Positions 28,478 to 38,130 of a DNA stretch of 64,000 nucleotides are shown in pieces; position 1 is the stretch's first letter; each line of letters opens with the position of its first letter. The notes beneath the pieces were generated by a model, which searched no databases, was not told where the DNA came from, and was given only the letters and a program-made list of their open reading frames with translations. Position numbers and translations under genes: made by a program. This DNA is from Zwartia panacis (GTDB lineage: Bacteria > Pseudomonadota > Gammaproteobacteria > Burkholderiales > Burkholderiaceae_B), in the NCBI RefSeq assembly GCF_030410395.1, contig NZ_JAUHHF010000003.1, positions 1 through 64,000 of the forward strand, in the 5' to 3' direction.

Positions 28478-28680
28478 TTTGTAAACCGACCGATCACTTC
28501 ACTGGCAGGAGCAGTCAAATGTCTCGAACGATCACTCAAAAACAAAATACATAAGCCCGTGACAGCAGGCGTTACCGCTAGGGACACGAGCACAACACCC
28601 CAGTATCCCAGTCGACTCCATCGGCCGAGGAATCCAACCAGCAGGGACAACAAAACGTAAAGAGCAGCGGTGTAGACCAT
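28465..28680 (-). CDS. Small two-helix membrane protein
   Basis: This short gene codes for about 71 residues with two hydrophobic helices (LYVLLSLLVGFLG and VVLVSLAVTPAVTGLCILFL) separated by a basic loop, and a polar tail. The ATG at 28680 is preceded by GAGGGA at 5 bases; a TTG 18 bases earlier is less likely. No family is recognised. It lies alone on this strand within the peptide cluster. Confidence 0.55.
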   Translation of the reverse strand: MVYTAALYVLLSLLVGFLGRWSRLGYWGVVLVSLAVTPAVTGLCILFLSDRSRHLTAPASEVIGRFTNQGK

Positions 28681-28773
28681 CAATCCCTCAATCGTCAAAT
28701 GTTAAGATCGCAACAAGAGTTCTTTTCACAATTATTGCCATTAATAGAGTTTAACCAGAGAAAGACATATCGT

Positions 28774-29625
28774 ATGCATTTGTGGAAAAAATTATTTGGG
28801 ACCGGTTCTCTTGTGATGCTTGGCATGATGATGCCTGCTCTTGCCTATGCGCAAGGTTCACTTCACACAAAAAAAATACTGGCATATGAACCGATACCGG
28901 AAAAAACCCTCGCTCAGGACCAGCGCAAACTCAACGCAGACTATGACTCGACAATCAAATATGCTGTCAACTGCACAATCTATGCACTGAGTCATCACAT
29001 TTTGAGTGTCACGATAAATGTCCTATCGACCTACAAAATCAACGCGTGCGATCCTGATTTATTCCGCGCCACGACCGCAGCCTCTATCAAAGCCCAACTC
29101 AACACATACCAATCAATTGATCGCATCATCCCGATCGGTCCGCATATCCAGCTGATGGATAGAAATACCAGCACCGTATCCAATCCATACATGTCGATTG
29201 GATTAATGAATTATTCGAAAATCGCGAGCGCGCACATCGGAGTCAAAGACATTTTCACCAACCTCAGCACCTGGCGCAAATGGCATAGCAAAGTCACTGT
29301 CTATAATCCAATCAAAATGGCGGAAAGTGTGAATTATGTTTGGCAGCCCGGCTCAACGGTTTACACGTTGACCAGTGACCAGGGTGTTGAATATGTGATG
29401 ACCCATTTTCAACCTGCGACACTTGATTTGCAGGTCAAAGAAATCGAAGAAACTGCATCGACTTTGGCTCAGCGCCTGAATCTTCCAGCTGGCTGGCGTT
29501 ATTCGGTCAAGACACTGAATAAGATTATGTCGATTAGACGACAAGAAGAGCTCGGTTATACGACACTGCGGGTCTTTGATGAAAACGGCAACGTTTACAT
29601 CGCGGTCGATGAACCCATCGAATAA
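28774..29625 (+). CDS. Exported protein of unknown function in the peptide cluster
   Basis: This protein of about 283 residues starts with a signal peptide (MHLWKKLFGTGSLVMLGMM, end near AYAQG), so it should be periplasmic. The start at 28774 was chosen for this reason; the upstream in-frame part is not signal-like. The mature part is rich in polar residues, has few Cys and no recognised domain. It is followed by a short hairpin and then the convergent SPFH gene, so it is probably transcribed alone. Confidence 0.7.
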   Translation: MHLWKKLFGTGSLVMLGMMMPALAYAQGSLHTKKILAYEPIPEKTLAQDQRKLNADYDSTIKYAVNCTIYALSHHILSVTINVLSTYKINACDPDLFRATTAASIKAQLNTYQSIDRIIPIGPHIQLMDRNTSTVSNPYMSIGLMNYSKIASAHIGVKDIFTNLSTWRKWHSKVTVYNPIKMAESVNYVWQPGSTVYTLTSDQGVEYVMTHFQPATLDLQVKEIEETASTLAQRLNLPAGWRYSVKTLNKIMSIRRQEELGYTTLRVFDENGNVYIAVDEPIE

Positions 29626-29657
29626 GCTCTGAAAGCTTAGTTAAACCTCCATTCCGA

Positions 29658-30578
29658 TTATTTACGAATTAATGCGCCGGCATCGCCTGACGTTCCTCCC
29701 AAGATTAAAGGCAGGCCTCCTGTAGAAGTCCCGAACATGATAATTTTCGAATTATCGGACTTCGCGAGGCTTTCACTTGCTTCGATGCCACGGTAACGCA
29801 AATAATTTTCTGTCATGCCCGCGTTGACAATGTCCTGGAAATCTTTAATTCCTTTGGCCTCGAGTACTTTTCGCTGAGCCTCTTTTTCAGCTGTCTGTAA
29901 TTTATAGATATAAGACTCTGAAACCTGAGCTTGAGTCAGTTTATCTTCAATCGCTTTTTGAATTTCGCTCGGGAACGTGATTGACTCCAACTGAACAGCA
30001 CTGATTCTAACTAGACGAACTTCAGTCAGGCCCGGAGGACTCAGCTTGTCAATAATCACCCGATCAGCGGTAATCGCAATATCTCGAACAACTTGATTGA
30101 TCCCTTCAGTAAAGGCCTGTGTTGAACTCAATCGTCCAAACATTTCACGCGTGACAGAAGTGACTTCGGGGATCACCATGGTCTTAACGTAATTCGGCCC
30201 GACAAACTTATGCAATAACGGAACCGTCAAGCGGTTCACCTCGAACTGGAAATTGAGTTTGACCTTTGACTTCAACAGGTCAGATGTCAAAACATCGAGC
30301 TCTAGGCTCTGAACCTGAATCCTGCTGTTGTATTGGGAAACCGAATTCCAGGGCAGTATCAACGTGACACCTTCAGGAACAACCTCATCAAGCGCAACAC
30401 CACCATCAAGAGCCCGATACATGACACCCACTGAACCAGCCGGGACTAGAATCACGATGCGCGGATACAAGATCACAACGCCGCCAATAAACAAAAACAA
30501 AATGATCAACATCGGGATAAGGTTGATCACTACCCAATCAGAGAATTTTTGATACACATTTCTTATAAATCTCATCAT
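29658..30578 (-). CDS. SPFH/Band-7 (prohibitin/stomatin-like) membrane protein
   Basis: This 306-residue protein has one N-terminal membrane segment (LIPMLIILFLFIGGVVILYP) followed by a Band-7 domain with VPAGSVGVMYRALDG and a coiled-coil region around EKEAQRKVLEAKGIKD. SPFH proteins form ring-like assemblies that organise membrane domains or control proteases. The gene starts 11 bases after the exporter stop on the same strand, so the two are probably co-transcribed. An SPFH partner is unusual for an NRPS cluster. Confidence 0.85.
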   Translation of the reverse strand: MMRFIRNVYQKFSDWVVINLIPMLIILFLFIGGVVILYPRIVILVPAGSVGVMYRALDGGVALDEVVPEGVTLILPWNSVSQYNSRIQVQSLELDVLTSDLLKSKVKLNFQFEVNRLTVPLLHKFVGPNYVKTMVIPEVTSVTREMFGRLSSTQAFTEGINQVVRDIAITADRVIIDKLSPPGLTEVRLVRISAVQLESITFPSEIQKAIEDKLTQAQVSESYIYKLQTAEKEAQRKVLEAKGIKDFQDIVNAGMTENYLRYRGIEASESLAKSDNSKIIMFGTSTGGLPLILGGTSGDAGALIRK

Positions 30579-30589
30579 CGTTCCGTCTA

Positions 30590-32221
30590 TCAGGAATTAA
30601 TTGGTTTGCCGTTCGCCATGAACAAGACATGATCCGCTCTGTCATAGTAGTGGTCATCGTGCGTGATCGCGATGACGGTCTTACCCATCGCGCGTAGCTT
30701 CGGAATAATATTTTCGTAAAATTCCTGTCGGAACTCAGGGTCTTGGTCTGCCGCCCACTCATCCAAAATGATGAAAGGCCGATCTTCGAGCAACGCCACA
30801 ATCAATGCCAGACGCTTGCGCTGCCCAGTTGAAAACTGCAAGGAGCTGAACTGTCCATTTTGAACGCTGACCTTTCCCTCCATCTGAAAAACTTTGAGCA
30901 AGTCTTCCAGGCGGCGCACATCATCGGCGGGTAGGCCATATAACGTTTTAAATAAATGAAAGTCGCTAAACACGACTGCAAACATATCTCGATAGGCGCC
31001 AGTGGTCGGCTCTGAAATCGGATGACCATTGACCAAAATACGTCCAGAACTAGGCTGATACAGACCAATCAAAATCCGCATCAACGTCGTCTTACCGGAA
31101 CCGTTGTTACCGCGAATGAAATAGACCTTGCCAGAATCAAACTGGTAGTTAATCGGCCCAAGCATAAATCCACTACGTTTCTCTTGACTAGGATGCTGAT
31201 AGCAGACATCTTCTAGTGTGATTGAGTGAATCTGATCATAGATTTCCTCACGATCAACGGGTACTTGCTGGGCGCTTTCAGCCAAGCGTTTAGCCAAGCC
31301 CTGCAATGTACGCGCAGCGACGTTTGCTTGTGAAAGATTTGGAATATTGACAATAATGCCTGAGAGAGAGCCTGCTAAAAACAAAGCAGTCGTTGCAGCG
31401 GTTGTCACGTGAGGCGCAAAATCAGCGGAGATTGCTGGTACGACGAACACCATAATGCCCACAATGACGTACAACAAAATTTGAAGATTATTGAAAAAAT
31501 TTGTAATGGTGACAACGAGCTCGCCCTTCTCTTCGTTGACTTTCTTGGACTCCTTGACCATTTGACGCGTGATTTCATACGCGCGGTCGGAGTTCATCTT
31601 GATCTCTTTATAACCGCTCAAGTAATCTGCATAAATGGCATTGACTTGACCTTCACGCTCTGCAACTCTTTGTAGTTTTCCAGTGACTTTGAACAGCTCA
31701 GTGACACCCACAATGAGAATTAGCGTCGTCGAAGCAAAAATAATCAGAAAAGCGGTCATCGAGACCGTGGCCATATAAAGCGTCAAAAACAACAAGGTGG
31801 CGATCGCTTGACAGGTTGTGACCGTGACACCCACAGCTGTGGAAACAGACTGTGTATCACGCGCCAAAACCTCCATAATGTAGTTGCGTCCAATTTCGTC
31901 GATTTTTCCAAGATTCGACTTGAATACATCGCTCATAATCTTGATCTTGAAACGATAGATCAACTTCTGTGCGCTGTGAATATTTTCATCGTTAGATCGA
32001 CGCGTCACCAGCAGCAGTAACACAAGCATTGCAGCAAAAGCGAAAAACTGCCAAGTCACTGATTCGCCGTTGGTCACATCGGTGGCAGCCATGTTGATCA
32101 GACCGATCAATGCTGTGTTGGTAATACCGACAAAAACGGAAAGCCATATCATGCGCCGTAGCTCGCGCGGACTCTCTCGACTCAAAAAGTCAAAAAGATC
32201 GGACTTCAACAGACTACGCAT
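30590..32221 (-). CDS. Cyclic-peptide ABC exporter, PvdE/SyrD type
   Basis: This 543-residue fused permease-ATPase has about six membrane helices in its first 300 residues, then a nucleotide-binding domain with Walker A GNNGSGKTTLM, a signature FSTGQRKRLALI, Walker B FIILDEW and the switch His in AITHDD. The short Q-loop signature and the WAADQDPEFR segment are typical of the cyclic peptide exporter family that moves pyoverdine precursors and syringomycin. It should carry the peptide product, or a precursor, across the inner membrane. It is followed by the SPFH gene and preceded by the ParA/DUF697 genes. Confidence 0.92.
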   Translation of the reverse strand: MRSLLKSDLFDFLSRESPRELRRMIWLSVFVGITNTALIGLINMAATDVTNGESVTWQFFAFAAMLVLLLLVTRRSNDENIHSAQKLIYRFKIKIMSDVFKSNLGKIDEIGRNYIMEVLARDTQSVSTAVGVTVTTCQAIATLLFLTLYMATVSMTAFLIIFASTTLILIVGVTELFKVTGKLQRVAEREGQVNAIYADYLSGYKEIKMNSDRAYEITRQMVKESKKVNEEKGELVVTITNFFNNLQILLYVIVGIMVFVVPAISADFAPHVTTAATTALFLAGSLSGIIVNIPNLSQANVAARTLQGLAKRLAESAQQVPVDREEIYDQIHSITLEDVCYQHPSQEKRSGFMLGPINYQFDSGKVYFIRGNNGSGKTTLMRILIGLYQPSSGRILVNGHPISEPTTGAYRDMFAVVFSDFHLFKTLYGLPADDVRRLEDLLKVFQMEGKVSVQNGQFSSLQFSTGQRKRLALIVALLEDRPFIILDEWAADQDPEFRQEFYENIIPKLRAMGKTVIAITHDDHYYDRADHVLFMANGKPINS

Positions 32222-32261
32222 AAACAGTTCGCATCATTGACAGAGATTGATTCAGCATGGA

Positions 32262-33077
32262 TTATGCAGTGGGCGCGCGTTTTTTGCTGAGAAAGAGCTT
32301 TTTACCTTTTTGAAACTGCTCAGCGGCATAATCCTTCATTTGTTCGCCTTTGAAAGTCATCAGATTGCCATTTGCTTCAAAATGGCGCACAAATGTAGCA
32401 CCGATAGCGTAGGTCGAGCCAAAAGATAATGCGGGCTCGACTGTCCAATTAAAGATTTGTCCCGCAATTGGCACATTTCGCATCAGCGAACGAGTGATTC
32501 CGGCAGCGATTGTGGAGGTTGCCGTACCACCTACTAGACCAGCCGCAACCGCAATCGCGACTTTATGCTCGAAAGGCACATTGTAATGTTTGCATAGCAA
32601 TTGAATCAGTTTGATCTGCGTGCCCGACAGTGCGAGTGTGTCCATTAGGGGAACAGGTGTCATCCCGGCGACCACAGCCCATTGCGACCATGTTTTGACA
32701 ATCGCCATTGCTTCTCGGTGACGATCGGAGACTTGCAGTTGCTGAGATTCAGGTACGTGAGAAACCTGCACCTGTTGGCTATCAACACTCTTGGCGGCTT
32801 CGGGCTCATCACGCCTGAGCTGTTCCTCAAACAAAGCTTCGGTATCTTTCACAGAGCGTTTAACCCGCGCTGCCGTACCGTGTGACTGTTGCGGCAATTG
32901 TGACTCAGGATTGGAAATGACCGGCTTTGGTTTATTCGCACGCTTTGGCTTCGCAACATCCTTCTCTGCAGGCGCTTTGTCCATCGCAGACGCACTGATC
33001 TGATCAGATTTTGAGTTTTTTATTGAATCCGGTTTCAAGGGATTCGTTCCGATTGTACTGGGGCGCCTAGTTGCCAT
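32262..33077 (-). CDS. DUF697-like membrane-associated protein A
   Basis: This 271-residue protein has a basic, low-complexity N-terminal half of about 115 residues and a C-terminal domain with hydrophobic and Gly/Ala-rich helices (WAVVAGMTPVPLMDTLALSG, VAIAVAAGLVGGTATS). The latter resembles DUF697/YcjF. The same core (a Pro-Val-Pro motif, then ALSGTQIKLI, and FVRHFEANG near the end) recurs in the gene at 33924. The start at 33077 has AAAGG at 7 bases. It lies 11 bases after the ParA-type gene, so the two are co-transcribed. The function is unknown; membrane anchoring is an inference. Confidence 0.72.
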   Translation of the reverse strand: MATRRPSTIGTNPLKPDSIKNSKSDQISASAMDKAPAEKDVAKPKRANKPKPVISNPESQLPQQSHGTAARVKRSVKDTEALFEEQLRRDEPEAAKSVDSQQVQVSHVPESQQLQVSDRHREAMAIVKTWSQWAVVAGMTPVPLMDTLALSGTQIKLIQLLCKHYNVPFEHKVAIAVAAGLVGGTATSTIAAGITRSLMRNVPIAGQIFNWTVEPALSFGSTYAIGATFVRHFEANGNLMTFKGEQMKDYAAEQFQKGKKLFLSKKRAPTA

Positions 33078-33088
33078 ACATAAACCTT

Positions 33089-33847
33089 TTATCGCGTGAG
33101 AGACAAAACTTCTAGCGTCAGAGCGCGATAATCATCGGCCGCACCTGACTTGGGGCGATATTGAAAAATACTTTCTTTGAATGAAGGAGCTTCGGCTAGC
33201 CTAATATTTTCACGAATGCGTGTTTTGAGGAGTTTTTTACCAAAACTCTCCTCGAGTGCACCGATCACATCTTGGGCATGGAGTGTTCGCATATCGACGC
33301 GTGAAGGGAGCAAACCCAGCAACTCAAGTTGTGGATTCAAATTTTCACGAATTTTATCGACCGTTTGCATCAGCTGTGCCACGCCAGACAGGGATAAAAC
33401 TTGTGTCGTCACAGGCACCAGCAATTGATCGGCAGCTGTCAAAGCATTCAAAGTTAGAGAGCCCAGAGTCGGAGGAGTGTCTAAAATCACATCGTCCCAT
33501 TGCTTGGTCGAAAGTGTCGCAAGCCGTTTTTTCAGAACGGTTTCAGGGTCAGACTTCGTGAGTAACAATCGATCCAGCGTGGACAGCGCTCCCGACCCAG
33601 CCATCACGGATACCCCCTTTGTGGCTGATGGCGTAATCAGTCCATCCAGAGCCTGAGAGGTCGTAAAAATCTCCAGACTGCCGACATTTGCCTCTGCGAC
33701 ACCCAACCAGTCACTTGCGTTACCTTGGGGATCCAAATCGATTAAAAGCACAGTTCGACCCGCCTGGGCCAGGCCAGCCGCGAGATTGACTGCTGTCGTC
33801 GTCTTTGCGCAACCACCCTTCTGATTGGAAATCGCAATTATCTGCAT
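33089..33847 (-). CDS. ParA/MinD-family ATPase
   Basis: This 252-residue protein has the deviant Walker A motif KGGCAKTTTAV, a Walker A' region IDLDPQGNASDWLG, and a Walker B-like VILDTPPTLG. Members position plasmids, chromosomes or large protein complexes by ATP-dependent patterning on DNA or membrane. No ParB-type gene or parS repeats are seen. It is encoded between two related DUF697-like proteins and shares a transcript with one of them and probably the exporter. Spatial control of the peptide system is a possible role; a remnant of a plasmid or integrated element is the alternative. Confidence 0.88.
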   Translation of the reverse strand: MQIIAISNQKGGCAKTTTAVNLAAGLAQAGRTVLLIDLDPQGNASDWLGVAEANVGSLEIFTTSQALDGLITPSATKGVSVMAGSGALSTLDRLLLTKSDPETVLKKRLATLSTKQWDDVILDTPPTLGSLTLNALTAADQLLVPVTTQVLSLSGVAQLMQTVDKIRENLNPQLELLGLLPSRVDMRTLHAQDVIGALEESFGKKLLKTRIRENIRLAEAPSFKESIFQYRPKSGAADDYRALTLEVLSLTR

Positions 33848-33867
33848 GTCGTCTGATAAAAAAATAG

Positions 33868-33900
33868 AAAAATCACGGACGCTTAGGCGCCGTGATTTTT
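33868..33900 (-). terminator. Strong rho-independent terminator of the DUF697-like gene B
   Basis: A perfect 11-bp stem (AAAAATCACGG / CCGTGATTTTT) with an 11-base loop is followed, on the minus strand, by a T-rich stretch (the A-run at 33858-33864). It lies just after the stop of the 33924-34418 gene and before the ParA start, so it separates or attenuates transcription between them. Confidence 0.85.
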
Positions 33901-33923
33901 CGGCTCCGAGTGGAATAGGGTCG

Positions 33924-34418
33924 TTATTTGCCTGAAGCGGCTTTCACAAACTCTTTTTTAAGTTCGGCCTGAAGCTTAGCTTCACCAAGATTAGCCATCG
34001 TGCCACCATTCTCAAAATGACGCACAAAAACCTTACCAACCGCATAGGTCGCTGCGGCTCCAAAGGCCGCCATCGAAACCGAGCCAATGATCGTACCGAT
34101 ACCAGGGAAAAACTTAACAGTCGCCCCTACGGTGGCATGCGCAGCACCCACAGGCACTAAGGTACCCAACAAGACTGAAATCGCCCCAGAAACGACTTCT
34201 TTGGACGCTTTTTCCCCGTAAAGCTCTGAAAGATCCATCACCAACTTAGTTTGAACACCAGCCAAAGCCGCCATGTCTACATAAGGCACAGGGATCAGGG
34301 CTGCGGCAAGACTCCAACGGGAAGCTGAAGCAATCAGCTTGCCCGCACTGTCCAAACGCAAGGTTTGTTCCGTATCAGGAAAAACTTCGACTGCTTCGGT
34401 ATCGATTGTGGTGGTCAT
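33924..34418 (-). CDS. DUF697-like membrane-associated protein B
   Basis: This 164-residue protein resembles the C-terminal half of the gene at 32262: WSLAAALIPVPYVDMAALAGVQTKL, Gly/Ala-rich helices, then FVRHFENGG. Both are probably small membrane-bound proteins of the DUF697/YcjF type. The ATG at 34418 is preceded by AGGAC at 6 bases; the TTG further upstream is less likely. It is divergent from the MbtH-NRPS operon across a 255-base promoter region and is closed off by its own terminator. Confidence 0.75.
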   Translation of the reverse strand: MTTTIDTEAVEVFPDTEQTLRLDSAGKLIASASRWSLAAALIPVPYVDMAALAGVQTKLVMDLSELYGEKASKEVVSGAISVLLGTLVPVGAAHATVGATVKFFPGIGTIIGSVSMAAFGAAATYAVGKVFVRHFENGGTMANLGEAKLQAELKKEFVKAASGK

Positions 34419-34673
34419 TCTTAGTCCTATCAAAAATCACACATCCACATTGTCACCGGCTGTGGATAATAACTCTCACAATTCCTCGCAATTACTCATA
34501 ATTCACCCTTAAAAATGCTCGTCCAAAACACTTGATTTAAGTGTGAGCTTTCACGAGGTTTATTCACCATGTCTGAGCAGGCTTGATCCATACTTCACGC
34601 CTGAATACGCTTGGCTTTCAAAACCAACAGCCGTGCTCAGATCATTCTTTACTCAACTTACGGAATCAAATTC
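34419..34673. promoter_or_regulatory. Divergent promoter region between the DUF697-like gene and mbtH/NRPS
   Basis: This 255-base stretch has no gene and must hold the promoter of the MbtH-NRPS operon and that of the divergent gene. It contains three AATT words exactly 10 bp apart (34480, 34490, 34500), which may bend DNA, and a perfect inverted repeat described separately. No clear sigma-70 pair stands out. Confidence 0.5.
34528..34544. promoter_or_regulatory. Perfect inverted repeat, candidate operator of the NRPS operon
   Basis: ACACTT-GATTT-AAGTGT is a perfect 6-bp inverted repeat with a 5-base centre, 130 bases before the MbtH start. The symmetry fits a dimeric regulator. No cognate regulator gene is found in the cluster part inside the window. 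Confidence 0.4.
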
Positions 34674-34910
34674 ATGACATCCAACACCCCCACCACCGTC
34701 AATGCTTACACAATTGACGGCGATCTGTTTAAAGTCCTCAAAAATGATGAGGGGCAATACTCACTGTGGCCAGCAAAAAAAGCGACCCCAGCAGGCTGGA
34801 CAGAAACAGGCTTTTCAGGATCAAAGGTCGAAGCTACAGAATATGTGGATCGTGAATGGACTGACATGCGTCCATTGAGCCTACAGAAGGCGATGGCGAC
34901 ACAGAAGTGA
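34674..34910 (+). CDS. MbtH-like NRPS chaperone
   Basis: This 78-residue protein matches the MbtH family: NDEGQYSLWP, TPAGWTETG and REWTDMRPLS. These small proteins bind and activate adenylation domains of NRPSs. The start at 34674 gives the usual family length; a longer in-frame start has no support. Its stop overlaps the NRPS1 start codon by one base, so both proteins are made together. Confidence 0.93.
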   Translation: MTSNTPTTVNAYTIDGDLFKVLKNDEGQYSLWPAKKATPAGWTETGFSGSKVEATEYVDREWTDMRPLSLQKAMATQK

Positions 34911-37900
34911 TGCGTGATTCAAAGATGCGTGTACCGCTCACCAGTGCCCAGCGTTTTATCTGGTACCACCAGCTCATTAATCCCTCGTGCCCAGCATACA
35001 ACGTTGCTCAATTCATTCGGATTAAAGGTCCCGTTGATCTCTCAGCAATGAACAGCGCACATGACTGCATCGTACGCGGCACTGAGATTTTTCGTCTGAG
35101 ATTTGGTAGCGAGCAAGGCGAGCCGTATCAGTACGTCGTCCCAGCCCGAGGTACCGAGCTCGAGCGATGGGATCTGCGCGCATCGAACGAACCTGAAGCG
35201 GATGCCAGAAAGCTATTAGAAAAACTTGAACTCGAACCGATTGATCTGGAAAACGGACCGCATTGCCGGTTTGGACTGATCAGAGTCGCCGATCAAGATT
35301 GGATTTACTACTCGCTCTTTCATCATCTCATTATTGACGCAGCCGGAGCGGCGTACTTCACTGAAGCAATGGCCGAGTGCTATCGAACACGCGCCACTGA
35401 ATTTATCGATCGAAACATTAGCTGGACCGAAGCTGTCGCTCAGGATGCCCACTACAAATCAAGTCCCGTCTGGAACGAGGACAAAGTATTCTGGAAAGAA
35501 AAACTCGCCGGTGTTTCATCACCCGCCACATTGTGCTCCAAACCCCTCAAGCGACTCGATCTGTCCAGGCCCCTCTCGGTCTCGATGGATATGCCTCGGG
35601 CTCTTTACTCCGAGATCACGCAATGGGGTGTCTCAACCAGCCGAAGCGCCTACGCGACCTTTGCAACCGCCGTCATGCTGTACCTCTCCAAGATGACAGG
35701 AGGGAGCGATATTTGCGTTGGAACACCCACTGCAGGACGCATCAAAAACACTCGAACAATCATTGGAATGCTGGCCAATGCGGTGGCACTTCGCGTACCA
35801 GTCTTAGGAACAGAAACGGTATCCGAACTCACCAAGCGTATTGCGCGTGAAACGCGCATTGGTTTGAGACACAATCGCTTTCCCTACGGCGAAATCAGTT
35901 CGATGTATCGCCAGATGAATCTGGACGCACCTTTTACTTTCTTGATCAACCACCTTGTATTTAATCAGCTAATCAATTTTGGAGATGCCACTGGTTTAGT
36001 TGAAACAAGAGGTGCCGGCGCGATCGCCGACGTCGAGCTGCAAATCTTTGATCGCTCCGATGATGGTCCTGTGCAGATCAGACTCGATTACAACGCCGAA
36101 CGTTACAGCGAAGAGCAGGCACGCGATCACCTTTTACGCCTGTATCGGCTTCTAGCGCGATTACCCTCTTTGACCGATACGCCAATTGCCTCGATCGCGG
36201 TCCTGGATTCTGATGAGCAATCTCAAGTACTCAGGCAATCGTCAGGCACACCGTTCGAACTCGATCCTGCAATTCAGCACCTCCCAGCGCTGTTTGAAAC
36301 ACAAGTTTTGAAGCAGCCAAATGCCGCCGCGCTCATGTACGAGGACCAAGGCAGGCTGGCAGAACTCACCTACGCCGAGCTTGATGAGCGCGCCAATCAG
36401 CTCGCACGCTATCTCATCAGACAAGGTGTGGGCACCGAGCAAACAGTCAGCATCCTGTTGAGACGTTCTCCAGAGTTGATCGTGGCCATGCTTGCGATCC
36501 TCAAGACTGGTGCGGCATATCTGCCCTTGGATCCAGACTACCCCGCAGAGCGCTTGAAGTATCTGATCGAAGACAGCGCGTCGCAACATGTCATTTCAAT
36601 TTCAGAATATCTGCAGGTTCCTGAACTGGAAGAGGCGCTCGGTGATCAAAAGCGCATCGACCTCGAGGACTTTGCGGTCAGTCTCAATATTCAAACGCTT
36701 GACGCGAGTACGATCACTGATTCTCAACGCCTCAGACCGCTTCTGCCGGACAACCTGGCTTACATCATCTATACCTCAGGGTCGACTGGCAATCCCAAGG
36801 GCGTTGGCGTACCACACCGCGGCGTGTTGAATATGGCGCATGCCAAGGATCTATATCTGGACATCCAGTCTGGAGATCGTGTGCTGCAGTTCGCCTCACA
36901 TGCATTCGATGGAAGTGTTCAGGAGATCTGGTCTGCTTTTGCGGCAGGTGCCACACTCGTGCTTCCCGCCAATGCGATGCGCATGAATACGGCCGCCAAT
37001 ATCGCTGAACACCTTGAGCAGTTTAGTGTCACACATGCGACACTCCCGCCTGCCTTGGTCAAACTTTTAGATGAAAGCGCGCTCGCGCCGCTGCGCACAC
37101 TTTGCGTTGCGGGTGAAGCCTGTCCTCCCGAGCTGGTAGAACGCTTTGCCGGGAACCGGCGTATGGTCAATGCCTACGGCCCGACAGAGGTCACAGTCTG
37201 TGCGGCAATGAGTCCACCACTCGCACCTCTCCACTCGCTAACAGTCAGCGATTCCGTGCCGATTGGCGCGCAGATTCCAAATGTTGACGATTACATACTG
37301 GACGCCTCACTGGAGCTTGTTCCCGACGAAACAGTTGGCGAACTTTACGTTGCGGGTGCAGGCGTGACACGTGGCTACCTGGGTCGCCCTGGACTGACTG
37401 CGGAACGTTTTATTGCTTGCCCGTTCGGCACTCCAGGACGTCGCATGTATCGAACCGGCGATCTTGTGTTGCGCAAGAAGAATGGCTCGATGGTGTATGT
37501 GGGGCGCGCAGATACCCAAGTCAAAATTCGAGGCTTCAGGATTGAGCTAGGTGAAATTGAAAAAACCTTGCTTGCCAAGTTTCAATCGCTTGCACAAGTC
37601 GCTGTGATCGCCAGAGAACTCTCAGGAGAGCTTAGACTGGTTGCCTATCTGGTGGGACACTCCGGCATTGAGCAACCAGAGCAAAGCCGCCTGCGAGCCG
37701 AACTCTCGGGATCACTTCCCGAATACATGGTTCCAGCCTACTTCGAATATCTGGATGATTTGCCCCTCACTGCCCACGGGAAACTCGACGTCCGCGCTCT
37801 GCCTGAGCCAGGTGCTCAAACCGACCGAAACAGTTTTAAAGCTGCCAGAAATGCAACTGAACAAATTATTTGTAATCTGTATGGATCACTGACCGGGACG

Positions 37901-38130
37901 ACTCCGATCGGTATCGAAGACGACTTTTTTGCTATTGGCGGACATTCACTGCTCGCCATCAGCCTTGTGACTCAATTGCGCGAACAACTTGGATGCGAAG
38001 TTACCCTGGACAATGTTTTTGAATATCCGACGCCAGAAGCTCTCGCCTTACAAGTCACTCAGAAAATACGAAACGATGCTCCCACACCTTCTCAAGCTGA
38101 GCCCGGTAAAGGACAGCTCGGAGAAGGACG
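34910..38130 (+). other. NRPS module 1 (C-A-T)
   Basis: The condensation domain starts with [13 protein letters not shown] and has HHLIIDA at residues 138-144, where the usual final Gly is Ala. Its start resembles the N-terminal domains of EntF-type starter enzymes rather than normal LCL domains, so it may take an acyl or aryl group, or a free-standing amino acid. The adenylation code read by eye is DGQTCAAVCK. Its last part is like Phe codes (T-x-AAVCK), so an aromatic or hydrophobic residue is suggested, weakly. The carrier motif GGHSLLA is near 37936. Confidence 0.75.

Noticed and set aside
29623-29639. Inverted repeat TAAGCT-CTGAA-AGCTTA as a terminator between the exported protein and SPFH genes
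   Set aside because: The stem is only 6 bp and AT-rich and no T-run follows, so function is not supported.
33089-33847. ParA-type gene as part of a plasmid or chromosome partition locus
   Set aside because: No ParB-type gene and no parS-like repeats were found next to it; its neighbours are membrane proteins and an exporter.
34461-34469. Perfect DnaA-box 9-mer (TGTGGATAA, reverse of TTATCCACA) near the ParA-type gene, hinting at a replication origin
   Set aside because: It is a single copy with no other boxes, iterons, AT-rich unwinding region or Rep gene, and one such match is expected by chance in a window of this size.
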